From NCBI GenBank assembly GCA_038110535.1, contig JAYNJW010000006.1, positions 12,500 to 76,499 of the forward strand: DNA of 64,000 bases. Reading direction: 5' to 3'. Positions 17,838-26,006 of the stretch are shown piece after piece. The translations under genes were made by a program, and so were the position numbers. The first letter of the stretch is position 1. Every line of letters begins with the position of its first letter. The stretch is from Chordibacter sp038110535 (GTDB lineage: Bacteria > Verrucomicrobiota > Verrucomicrobiia > Opitutales > Seribacteraceae). The notes under the pieces were generated by a model that worked only from the letters and a program-made list of their open reading frames with translations, made no database searches and was not told where the DNA came from.

Positions 17838-18967
17838 ACAACCTAGCTAAATTTACCCTTGGAATTTTTCTGACCCTTGGTATTGCTTGGCTTGCCTTTG
17901 TGGTCGGTGCCCGTTCCCAGTATGGAAATTTGCTACCGACTGCTGAAGTTTTGGAAGAAGATGGTTCTATCCCTGCGGATGCCGAGCTCTACCCCTTGCC
18001 TCTTTCAGGTGTTGCTAAGCAAGGAGCCGAGGAATATGCAGCCCTTGGTTGTGTGACTTGTCATACCCAACAAGTACGCAGAGTTGAAGCAGGCTTTGAT
18101 GTGGAGAGAGGGTGGGGGAAACGACCTTCTGCACCCCGTGATTATGTTTTGCAGGAACATGTGTTGCTCGGAAACTCGAGGATCGGACCAGATATGACCA
18201 ATGTCGGTTTGCGTGGATATTCAGACGAATGGTTACACCAACACCTCTTTGAACCACAATCAATCTTTCCTACTTCTCTTTGTCCACCCAGTCCCTTTCT
18301 TTTTGAGGAAATCGATAATCCGGTTAAATCTGACATTGAAATTTCCCCTGCGGATGATTCAGAAGACTCCCGTTTTGTCCGACCATCCGTTCGGGCAAAA
18401 CGACTGGTTGCTTACTTGCAGTCATTAAAACAGGACTATGAACTTCCCGAAGCTTCTTTTGTTGATGACGTAGATGAATCCGAGGAGCTTGGTGTAGACG
18501 AACAAGAACCTGCAGCAGTAAGTTCCACCGCCGCACCCAAATGGTTGCAGGATCAAATCGATGCAGGCAAGGAAGTCTACATGAAAGCAGCACCAGGCGG
18601 TGGGTTGTGTTTTACTTGTCATCAGCCCAATGGAGAAGGGCTAGCGGGGCAATTTCCTCCCCTAGCAGGGTCTGACTGGGTATTAGGTGACAAGGCTCGC
18701 CTGATCAAGATTTCCCTCTACGGATTAATGGGCGAAATCGAAGTTAATGGTGTGAAGTACAACAATGTTATGGCACCTCCGGGCATTCCACCTGGATCTT
18801 TGACGGATGAGCAAGTGGCAAATGTTCTTACCTACATCCGTAACGATTGGGGGAACTCGGCGTCTGCGGTTTCTCCAGAGGAAGTGTCCACTGTCCGTCA
18901 ATCTTTGAAAGAACGTGCACCGATGCAAATGTTCACTGCTGCAGAACTTACCCCTTCCGTACAATGA
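17834..18967 (+). CDS. CcoO-like / class I cytochrome c fusion protein
   Basis: A 377-residue diheme protein. An N-terminal membrane anchor (about residues 7-25) is followed by a CcoO-like domain with heme site CVTCH at C73 and the typical LLGNSRIGPDMTNVG. An acidic linker (about 205-235) leads to a second cytochrome c domain with CFTCH at C259 and a probable ligand M313. In CcoO the first heme is ligated by Met in a PxSxMP motif; here the corresponding sequence is PTSLCPP, with Cys150 in the Met place. Such CcoO/CcoP-type fusions would deliver electrons to a CcoN-type core. It overlaps genes on both sides by four bases. Confidence 0.85.
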   Translation: MNNLAKFTLGIFLTLGIAWLAFVVGARSQYGNLLPTAEVLEEDGSIPADAELYPLPLSGVAKQGAEEYAALGCVTCHTQQVRRVEAGFDVERGWGKRPSAPRDYVLQEHVLLGNSRIGPDMTNVGLRGYSDEWLHQHLFEPQSIFPTSLCPPSPFLFEEIDNPVKSDIEISPADDSEDSRFVRPSVRAKRLVAYLQSLKQDYELPEASFVDDVDESEELGVDEQEPAAVSSTAAPKWLQDQIDAGKEVYMKAAPGGGLCFTCHQPNGEGLAGQFPPLAGSDWVLGDKARLIKISLYGLMGEIEVNGVKYNNVMAPPGIPPGSLTDEQVANVLTYIRNDWGNSASAVSPEEVSTVRQSLKERAPMQMFTAAELTPSVQ

Positions 18968-19635
18968 GCGAAGATCATCCCAAGAGTGACCCAATGCCTA
19001 ATTCTTCAGAATTTTCTGATGAACAAATTGTCAAATCTCATGTGGAACTAACCAAAAATAAACATGAGCCTACCAAGAATTTTTTAATGGCTCCCTTGGT
19101 TTTTGTTTTCGTGTTCGGATGCTTAATTTTTGTATGTTCCATTCAATTGGCACATTCCACTAATTCGTTCCAACTTCATCCTCCACTTGAAGTTATTGAA
19201 CTAAGTGCAGAGGAGAAAGAGACACTCCGATTGGAAAGGAAAATCTCCTCTGGTGAAAAAATATTCGCTGCCCGCTGTGCTTCCTGCCACCAGCTAAATG
19301 GTCTGGGAATAGAAGGTCAATTCCCTCCTCTTGCAGGTTCAGAATGGGTTTCTGCCGACGCCGGTGTCATTGCCAATATTATTTTAAAAGGATTGAAGGG
19401 AGAAATTTTGGTGAATGGCAAAAAATATGGTACCTCCGCGGCGGTAAATATGGCTGCAGTTCCCATTAATGATCGTGAAATTGCCAATGTATCCACCTAT
19501 GTCAGGCAAGCCTGGGGAAATACTTCGCCTGAAGTTTCAGAGGATTTAATTTCGAAGTTACGCGCTGAACATTCATCCCGGCAAGACCAATGGGTAGGGG
19601 ATGAACTGAAGGCTATGTTTTCTGATTCCTTCTGA
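18964..19635 (+). CDS. Membrane-anchored class I cytochrome c
   Basis: A 223-residue cytochrome with a polar N-terminal region, one membrane segment (about residues 42-62) and a single heme domain. The heme site is CASCH at C105, and M163 in VNMAAVP is the likely sixth ligand. The domain is a close paralogue of the C-terminal domain of the preceding gene: both contain GQFPPLAGS followed by W, and GEI.VNG.KY, so local duplication is likely. The start is the ATG overlapping the preceding stop. It probably shuttles electrons for the same complex. It is the last gene of the respiratory operon. Confidence 0.85.
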   Translation: MSEDHPKSDPMPNSSEFSDEQIVKSHVELTKNKHEPTKNFLMAPLVFVFVFGCLIFVCSIQLAHSTNSFQLHPPLEVIELSAEEKETLRLERKISSGEKIFAARCASCHQLNGLGIEGQFPPLAGSEWVSADAGVIANIILKGLKGEILVNGKKYGTSAAVNMAAVPINDREIANVSTYVRQAWGNTSPEVSEDLISKLRAEHSSRQDQWVGDELKAMFSDSF

Positions 19636-19705
19636 GAATAGTCCTTTCTCAATCAGTCGGGCTTTTTCCATTGTCCGATGAGTCTGTTTCTATCATTCTA
19701 CGGAC

Positions 19706-21016
19706 TTGAATCCAACATTTTTATTGTTTTGTATCTTGGCGGTACTATGTGCAATTACATCGTACGGATTCGAGGTATTTCCTGAAGAAAGACCGGAAAA
19801 CTTTTTCCCTGATTTAAAAAAGTCCTTGCAGAATGTTGAGGCAAACTCATCGGTAATTCGGGCAAAAGAATTTGACCTTGCCGTTGCCGAGGCCAATCAA
19901 TTGATTGCTAAATCGGAACAGGGTTGGCGCATTGGAATCAATGCCTATGGACAATCTATTCATGAGGACCGGCCCAACGAGAGTTTTTACCATCGTTATC
20001 GTGTCCTCAACCAAGTTTATTTGAAAAAGCCAGTTTTTCATTGGGGTGCATTGCAAGCCAAAGAAGAAATTGGCAAATTAAATAAAACATGGTCCCAGAA
20101 CAGTCTTGCTCGTCGGAAAAGAAGCTTGCAGGGAGATTTACGGGCCGTTTTTCTTGAATTAGTTGTCCTCAACTATCGTTCCCAATTAGCCCGCGAACAG
20201 GTCAAGCTTGCTAAGGAAAATATTAAGGTTGTTGGGGAAAAAGAAAAAGTCGGTTTGGCCACTTCATTATCATTGGAAGAAGCCAAGGCGGAAAACCTGA
20301 GCCGTGAAATATCCCTCGCGGAAATCCAAATTGCCCTCCAGCGTAAAATCAGTTATTTTATAACACTCTCTGGTTATTCGGCCTCCTTAAACTTGGATAT
20401 TCCAGAGACATTTTGGGACTTTTGCTTACAGCACCAACCTAGAACAAAATTTGCGGTTCTGGTCGCTTCTATGAATTCCGAAGAAATCGAGCACTTGCAT
20501 ACAAGGGTCGCAATTGAGGAACAAAACATAATTATCTCAGATGCCGAACTTAAGCCAAAGATTAACCTGACTGGGTCATATTTTCAGGATCAAGTAGACA
20601 CGGTCGAGGGAAGACAAAATGTAGACAGAAATAATTTTTTGGTTGGGCTGGAAGCGAATTGGGCAATTTGGGACTCGCATAAAAGTAAGGCACAAAAAAA
20701 AGCCGCCTCTGCAAGAAAGGCCAAATTAGAACACTCAATTCAGATAAAAATGCGTGAATTCAGGGAAAGCATAGATTCCATAATCAAGGAACTGGCATCT
20801 TTGAAGGAAAGAATTGATTTGGGAAGAAAGTTAATCGCTGTGGCACAAGACAGGCTGGAAAAGAGTAGCCTGGAGTTGTCTCTAAAGCGCATCTCTCCCT
20901 TGGAGCATTTTAGCTCGGTTGTGGGCCTTGACCTGGCCAAAATCGGCAATTTGGAAACGGTATGTAAATATATGGTACTGATGGATCAGTATGAACAAGC
21001 TGTTGTCAGCGAATAA
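19706..21016 (+). CDS. TolC-family outer-membrane efflux protein
   Basis: A 436-residue protein with an N-terminal signal sequence (about residues 1-21) and the alternating helical repeats of outer-membrane efflux proteins. Examples are the long helices around SLARRKRSLQGDLRAVFLELVVLNYRSQLA and the second-repeat hairpin near FRESIDSIIKELASLKERIDLG. It would form the outer-membrane channel for the adaptor and ABC transporter encoded next. An in-frame stop at 19679 and no ATG in the way point to TTG at 19706 as the start. The gap to the adaptor gene is 26 bases. Confidence 0.78.
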   Translation: MNPTFLLFCILAVLCAITSYGFEVFPEERPENFFPDLKKSLQNVEANSSVIRAKEFDLAVAEANQLIAKSEQGWRIGINAYGQSIHEDRPNESFYHRYRVLNQVYLKKPVFHWGALQAKEEIGKLNKTWSQNSLARRKRSLQGDLRAVFLELVVLNYRSQLAREQVKLAKENIKVVGEKEKVGLATSLSLEEAKAENLSREISLAEIQIALQRKISYFITLSGYSASLNLDIPETFWDFCLQHQPRTKFAVLVASMNSEEIEHLHTRVAIEEQNIIISDAELKPKINLTGSYFQDQVDTVEGRQNVDRNNFLVGLEANWAIWDSHKSKAQKKAASARKAKLEHSIQIKMREFRESIDSIIKELASLKERIDLGRKLIAVAQDRLEKSSLELSLKRISPLEHFSSVVGLDLAKIGNLETVCKYMVLMDQYEQAVVSE

Positions 21017-21042
21017 ATTTTGGATATCGATCGAATTGAATA

Positions 21043-22173
21043 ATGAAAAATAACTTTTTTTCTCTTTTCTTGCTCATTGTTGCCTTAGCGGTTGTGTCCG
21101 GCTACTTTATTGTGCGTCAGGCAAGCCCTTTGGCTCAAGTTTCAAAGGCGGAATATGGATCTATTCGGGATTCTGTTAGCGGAAATGTCAAAGTGCACGC
21201 TACCGCAACCTATGATTTAATCTCTGAGGCAAATGCCCGGGTGGAGTGGGTGGCACTTTTACCATTAGGGCAAACTTTACCGGTGGAGAAAAACCAAACA
21301 CTTGTGCGGTTGGTTCAAGATGATCTGGACCGCCAGATGGATCGCTTGATCCTCGATAAAAAACAATTTCTTCAGCGTAAAGAAGTGGGAACGCCATCCG
21401 CTATCCTGCTGGAGGTGAAGGAGAAAGAACTTTCTTCTATGAGTGAGCTGGCAAAGAGTGATAATGTATCTGCGTATTCTTTTGAACTGGTTGAGAATGA
21501 GGTAAAACGTTTAAGAACCCAAGTACGGCTGGAAAAGCTTGGCAATGTTCATTTTCTCGAGAACTTTGACTTGTCACTCGCAAAATTGAATGCAGAAATT
21601 CAAAAACGTTCAATCAAAAGTCCTATCTCAGGAGACTTTTCTTCCTGCTTTGTCGCACCTGGTAATCAGGTTTTTTCAGGTAATGTGGTGGGGAGAATAC
21701 ACGCCAAGGAGAGGATTGTTGAGGTCTCCTTGAACGAGGAAGATTTTGAGGGCCTTAAGGTCGGATTGGGAGCAGGCGTGAACTTTTTTTCCCATGGTAA
21801 TACAGTTTTTGAGGCCAATGTTTCTGCCCTGTCCGCTACGGTTGAGTCGAATTCTGGGATGCGTAAGCTTTACCTTAATCTCGTGAGCCAAATTGATTCC
21901 ATTCCGGTTGGCAGTGCAGGTCGGGCTGAAATTATTAAATCTGAAAAAAACAAGGCCTTGTTAATTCCCCGCAAAGCCTTGGTGGGTGATTTTGTCGTGG
22001 TGAACGAAAAGGGTATTGCTAAGTTTCGGGAAGTGAAAATTGGGGCAAGGAATCTTCTCACCGTTGAAGTGTTGGATGGATTAGAGGAAGGGGAACAGGT
22101 AGTGGTCGAGACTCCTCACTTGTTACAAGATGGAGAACGAATAAAATCCACCTTGGTTGGTTTTCGAAAATAG
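21043..22173 (+). CDS. HlyD/MacA-type periplasmic adaptor protein
   Basis: A 376-residue membrane-fusion protein linking an inner-membrane transporter to the TolC-like channel. It has one N-terminal membrane segment (about residues 5-23), a split lipoyl domain (lost and regained around RSIKSPISGDFSSCFVAPGNQV), a helical hairpin of about 80 residues between the halves, and C-terminal beta domains ending with LEEGEQVVVETPHLLQDGERI. It is followed by the permease and ATPase genes. The exported substrate is unknown. Confidence 0.84.
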   Translation: MKNNFFSLFLLIVALAVVSGYFIVRQASPLAQVSKAEYGSIRDSVSGNVKVHATATYDLISEANARVEWVALLPLGQTLPVEKNQTLVRLVQDDLDRQMDRLILDKKQFLQRKEVGTPSAILLEVKEKELSSMSELAKSDNVSAYSFELVENEVKRLRTQVRLEKLGNVHFLENFDLSLAKLNAEIQKRSIKSPISGDFSSCFVAPGNQVFSGNVVGRIHAKERIVEVSLNEEDFEGLKVGLGAGVNFFSHGNTVFEANVSALSATVESNSGMRKLYLNLVSQIDSIPVGSAGRAEIIKSEKNKALLIPRKALVGDFVVVNEKGIAKFREVKIGARNLLTVEVLDGLEEGEQVVVETPHLLQDGERIKSTLVGFRK

Positions 22174-22193
22174 GATCCATGTAAAATATTTTA

Positions 22194-23438
22194 ATGCTTT
22201 GCCTCGAATTAGCCTGGCGTTTTGTCATTGCTCGCAAGAGGCCAATGATTTTGTCCTTATCCGGGATTGTCTTTGGTGTGGCATTTTTTGTTGTTACTCA
22301 GGCACAGACTTCTGGTTTTGAAAAGTTTTTCATACGAACGATTTTAGGAACGAATGGTGCCATTCGTATATCTGATCATTTTCAGGATACTTTGGGCACT
22401 GTCGAAAAAATCAATAACCAAGGGAATATTGAATTTGTTTTTCATTCCCGTGAGGATGCTCTCTATCGGGAAGGAGTAAAGCAGCCTGATTTGATACGAG
22501 ATGCCTTGAGGGATTACCCAGAAATCTTAGGAGTTTCCGAAATTATGGAGGGCAGTGGAACATTAGATACCGGATCGCGAAAAAAATCTGTTGAAATAAA
22601 TGGCATAAGGTGGATTGATCATTTACAGAGCTCGGACCTAAGCACCCAAGTAATACATGGATCAATGGACGAGTTCGCGTCCGATCAGATGGGGGTGTTA
22701 TTAGGAGCCCGCGTGTTCCAGCGATTAAATATAAAAGTGGGGGAAAGAATTAGATTAGTAGGTGGGACTGGAACCTTGCACCTGCGTGTGTGTGGAGTTT
22801 TTGAAACAGGAGTTAGTCAGATAGACAAAAACCGTATTTATTTACACATGGGAACCGCACGGTCTTTTCTGGGAAGATCCTCGGGTGGTTCAGTTTTCCA
22901 GGTAGCCCTAAAAAATCCAAAGGTGGCACCGGAACTTGCTCTGCAATTGCAATCGGTGCTCCATCATCGGGTAGTCAGTTGGCAGGAAAGGGAAAAGGTA
23001 TGGTTGGATGTTTTTAAAGCTCTACGGGTTTCATCCGCCATTACTGTCTCCTGTATTCTCCTTCTATCTGGCCTAGGAATTTTTAATGTGTTTGCCATCT
23101 TGGTAATCGAAAAAACCAGGGATATTGCCATTTTGCGCTCGATTGGATTCTCAACCACGGATGTTTCGGCAATCTTTCTATGGCAGGGGGCGATTGTTTT
23201 ATGTGCCGGGGTTGTGCTCGGATCCTTACTTGCCAGTGCTGGGACCTATGTAATCTCCGTCATTCCACTTAGGATAAGGGGTATTTTTTCCACGGATAGT
23301 TTCGTAGTCAATTGGGATTTTGCACATTACCTCTGGGCCGCATCGATTGCCCTGGTTTTTGTATCTGTGGCTACTTGGATTCCAGCCCGTAGAGCATCCC
23401 GGATTGAACCGGCTAAAATCGTCAGGGAAACCCTTTAA
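22194..23438 (+). CDS. FtsX/MacB-type ABC transporter permease
   Basis: A 414-residue permease of the MacB/LolC/FtsX class, which works as a mechanotransmission device rather than a classic pore. The layout is one N-terminal membrane helix (about residues 17-37), a large periplasmic domain (about 40-270), then three C-terminal helices with the conserved region ARRASRIEPAKIVRETL at the end. The neighbouring adaptor, TolC-like channel and ATPase complete a MacAB-TolC-like exporter. The stop overlaps the ATPase start by one base (TAATG). Confidence 0.87.
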   Translation: MLCLELAWRFVIARKRPMILSLSGIVFGVAFFVVTQAQTSGFEKFFIRTILGTNGAIRISDHFQDTLGTVEKINNQGNIEFVFHSREDALYREGVKQPDLIRDALRDYPEILGVSEIMEGSGTLDTGSRKKSVEINGIRWIDHLQSSDLSTQVIHGSMDEFASDQMGVLLGARVFQRLNIKVGERIRLVGGTGTLHLRVCGVFETGVSQIDKNRIYLHMGTARSFLGRSSGGSVFQVALKNPKVAPELALQLQSVLHHRVVSWQEREKVWLDVFKALRVSSAITVSCILLLSGLGIFNVFAILVIEKTRDIAILRSIGFSTTDVSAIFLWQGAIVLCAGVVLGSLLASAGTYVISVIPLRIRGIFSTDSFVVNWDFAHYLWAASIALVFVSVATWIPARRASRIEPAKIVRETL

Positions 23439-24139
23439 TGAGCGGCGCGGTCATTCACAGTTCTCCGGATGGATCTTTACGGGTAGAAGACTTGCACTAT
23501 TCCTTTTCGGAACAAGGCCCGGTGGTGGAAGTGCTCAGAGGTGTATACTTAGAGGCTAGAAGTGGTCAGGTTACCTCGATTGTTGGACCATCTGGTTGTG
23601 GTAAAAGCACTTTGCTCTATTTAATGGGGCTACTCGAACGACCCAATTCCGGGAAAATTTTCATGGATAACCTGGAAGTCCAGAATCTTAGCGATCAGGA
23701 ACGTACCCGTGCACGTAACCAACAAATTGGTTTTGTCTTTCAATTTCATTTCCTGATCAAAGAATTGACAGTATTGGAAAATGTCAGGCTTCCCTTATTA
23801 AAAAAAGGCATCGATCGCTCGATTGCAGATGCAAAATCGCTGGAATTACTGCATGAGCTAGGATTGAAAGATAAATCACATAGACTGGCTTACAAATTAT
23901 CAGGCGGTGAACAACAACGGGTAGCGATTGCCAGATCCCTGGCCAATTCTCCGAGATATTTGCTCGCCGATGAGCCCACCGGTAATTTGGATAGCAAAAA
24001 TTCAGAAGGAGTTTTTGAATTGCTTGTGCAAATGGCAGAAAAATTAAACCTAGCTGTTATTCTCGTTACCCATAACGAGAAACTGGCTGCTCTGTCCGCA
24101 CGAGAATTCTATATGGAGGACGGATTGATCCTTACTTAA
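23438..24139 (+). CDS. LolD/MacB-type ABC transporter ATPase
   Basis: A 233-residue ATP-binding subunit of the LolD/MacB/FtsE class. It contains Walker A GPSGCGKSTLLY, a Q-loop (IGFVFQFHFLIKELT), signature LSGGEQQRVAIARSLA, Walker B LLADEPTGNLDS and the switch histidine in VTHNEK. It pairs with the permease encoded just upstream and powers the export system of the 19.7-24.1 kb operon. Its stop overlaps the convergent DjlA-like gene by eight bases. LolCDE-like lipoprotein sorting is an alternative role, but the adaptor and TolC-like genes favour efflux or secretion. Confidence 0.93.
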   Translation: MSGAVIHSSPDGSLRVEDLHYSFSEQGPVVEVLRGVYLEARSGQVTSIVGPSGCGKSTLLYLMGLLERPNSGKIFMDNLEVQNLSDQERTRARNQQIGFVFQFHFLIKELTVLENVRLPLLKKGIDRSIADAKSLELLHELGLKDKSHRLAYKLSGGEQQRVAIARSLANSPRYLLADEPTGNLDSKNSEGVFELLVQMAEKLNLAVILVTHNEKLAALSAREFYMEDGLILT

Positions 24140-24884
24140 GCTTTGCTTTTTTAATCTTTTCAAAAGCGAGATTGAGTTGAACGACCTGTTCCTTGGCAAA
24201 GACTACAAGTTCGTCCGGCAATTGCCTGCTTTCCAGTTTGTCGGGATGAAGTGCACTTATTTTAGTTCGGTAAGAATGCTTTATTTCTGAAAAGCTGGCT
24301 TGTTTCGATACACCCAGTATCTCATAGGATGTGTTTAAATCCTTTTCCTCGCTTAGCGATTGAGCAATGACATACCCTCCGGCATACCATGATCGAATGG
24401 TTCCTTTGGGCATTTTAAAGCATTCCTGGCCCGATAGGAGGCATTGGACCTGTGCATTGTTTGTTTTTTTATTCTCAGAGGTCGCGATTTCAAACAATCC
24501 TCCCATGAAAGAATGTGCGATTGACTGGTTATATTGAACAAGTTCCGCACATTCTTTAAAGTCTTGATCGATCGATCTTCTGCTGGTTTTGCTTTTTCGA
24601 AAAATATCCTTGGCAAACTTTTCCATAGATGAAGAAAGCCCCATTCTTTGGATGATTGACTCAACTTTCTCAATTTCCTCGACTGAGATATTTCCGTTTG
24701 CTTTTGCAATCTTTGCCGCCGCAGAAAAAAAGTAAGCATAATATAAGATCTTTGCTTTCTTTTCATCCTGCATGGGAGAGCTCTTTTCATCAAACCGGTG
24801 ACCGAGGTATCCACCGATTAGCACTCCAATCGGTCCGGCCAGTAGGCCCACACTTGTTCCGACCAGTTTGCCCCACCAATTCAC
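24132..24884 (-). CDS. djlA: DjlA-like TerB/J-domain co-chaperone
   Basis: A 250-residue protein combining an N-terminal glycine-rich hydrophobic anchor (about residues 8-28), a TerB-like helical domain (about 45-150) and a C-terminal J domain (about 185-250) with the HPD tripeptide. This order matches DjlA, a membrane-bound DnaJ-type protein that stimulates the ATPase of DnaK. The J-domain helix II/III region SEIKHSYRTKISALHPDKL is clear. The start appears to be GTG at 24884. Confidence 0.84.
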   Translation of the reverse strand: MNWWGKLVGTSVGLLAGPIGVLIGGYLGHRFDEKSSPMQDEKKAKILYYAYFFSAAAKIAKANGNISVEEIEKVESIIQRMGLSSSMEKFAKDIFRKSKTSRRSIDQDFKECAELVQYNQSIAHSFMGGLFEIATSENKKTNNAQVQCLLSGQECFKMPKGTIRSWYAGGYVIAQSLSEEKDLNTSYEILGVSKQASFSEIKHSYRTKISALHPDKLESRQLPDELVVFAKEQVVQLNLAFEKIKKAKLK

Positions 24885-24912
24885 AAGTAAGCAGACCTTC
24901 TAATCCAGTGGG

Positions 24913-25368
24913 TTATCTTGATCGGTAGGGATCGGGAGTTGGACCGACAGGATTGCCGGTATTGGGAACGACTTGCACGCACCGGTCGTCCCAGAGTTCA
25001 ATCATATCCATGTCCTTTGCATTGGTTACTTCCAACTGCGGTAATCCATGCTTTTCGAGCCATTCCAGTATCGGGGGTGTAGCTAATTCTGGTCGTTCCG
25101 CTCGAGCGGTTACGATTTTGACGCGATATCCCATCTCAATCCAGATCCTCACTCTTTTTACCATATTGGGGACTGGTTTTCCAATGTGTTCAAACCCTTG
25201 CCAAGCATCGGCCTCTGCAAGAGTGCCATCCAGATCCACCCCGATCCATTGGCGGGATTCGGCCTCTTCCCCGTATTGGTTCATGTCTGTAATCGGCAAT
25301 CCACGGGTATGAGGTACACGAACCTCAAGTTTTTGTCCTGAGAATACCTTCTTGAAAAATTGTAACAT
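24913..25368 (-). CDS. HAD-superfamily hydrolase-like protein
   Basis: A 151-residue protein of the haloacid-dehalogenase superfamily. Motif I is GVDLDGTLAE, giving the nucleophile and acid/base aspartates. The motif II region is VKIVTARAERPELATPPI, and a late acidic motif is MIELWDDR. The fold is short with no large cap domain. Similar proteins are often annotated as phage-like or 5' nucleotidase-like HAD hydrolases, but the substrate is unknown. The ATG at 25368 gives a protein starting MLQFFKK; a longer frame to 25389 would run into the divergent gene's leader. Confidence 0.78.
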   Translation of the reverse strand: MLQFFKKVFSGQKLEVRVPHTRGLPITDMNQYGEEAESRQWIGVDLDGTLAEADAWQGFEHIGKPVPNMVKRVRIWIEMGYRVKIVTARAERPELATPPILEWLEKHGLPQLEVTNAKDMDMIELWDDRCVQVVPNTGNPVGPTPDPYRSR

Positions 25369-25439
25369 GTATGAAAGTTCAAAGTACAAAAACTTGCATC
25401 AAGCCGCAATCTGCATCAATCCTTTTCTACGATACCCGC

Positions 25440-25991
25440 ATGATTTCATTCGCATCTATTGACTATTTTAGCATGCAAGGAATTCCCTTCGTTTTGCTTG
25501 CCTTATGGAACATTTGGATGTTTCAGCCAATTGTTTCCACCTTGCACGAACTGGGACACGGTTTGCCCGCTCTTCTTCTGACCAGAGGAAAAGTTATGAT
25601 TAGGGTAGGGGAGGGAAAAGGATTATTCTTCCGTCGGCCTTACACCTTAGGGGAGCGTTTCAGTTTTAAAATTAATTTTCAAAACACTCGGGTCGGATAT
25701 ACGCAGTTTGAAGAGCAAAAAAAAGGTTCTCAGCTGATCATTTTACTGGGGGGGCCCTTGGTTACCTTTTTCCTGACTTGGCAAGCAGGTGACTTATTGT
25801 TTATGGGCAACCTGCCCAATTGGGCTGAACTGCTTCTGGTCAGTTGGTTTTGCGGAAATTTTTTGGCCCTTTTGCGCTCAGTAATTCCCACTCATTTAAA
25901 ACCAACGGAATCGTTCCCTCAGGGGGCACCAAGTGATGGCATGCAAATTCTTACCCTTTTGTTTGGAGTATCAACCAAAAAAAGTTCCTGA
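25440..25991 (+). CDS. Membrane protein with HExxH metalloprotease-like motif
   Basis: A 183-residue membrane protein with the sequence LHELGHGLPALLL around residue 35, an HExxH zinc-binding motif inside a hydrophobic segment as in M50 site-2-type proteases. Further hydrophobic segments follow, including LIILLGGPLVTFFLTW, whose GGPL resembles the NPDG-like region only weakly. Proteolytic activity is therefore only suggested. The start is uncertain: ATG at 25371 would nearly abut the divergent HAD gene, so the internal ATG at 25440 is preferred, with 25473 also possible. It converges with the ABC exporter gene. Confidence 0.6.
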   Translation: MISFASIDYFSMQGIPFVLLALWNIWMFQPIVSTLHELGHGLPALLLTRGKVMIRVGEGKGLFFRRPYTLGERFSFKINFQNTRVGYTQFEEQKKGSQLIILLGGPLVTFFLTWQAGDLLFMGNLPNWAELLLVSWFCGNFLALLRSVIPTHLKPTESFPQGAPSDGMQILTLLFGVSTKKSS

Positions 25992-26006
25992 GTATATCAT
26001 TTGGCG

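Noticed and set aside
19630..19672. Weak hairpin followed by TTTTT after the last cytochrome gene, considered as the act operon terminator
   Set aside because: The stem is about five pairs with bulges; too weak to list as a feature.
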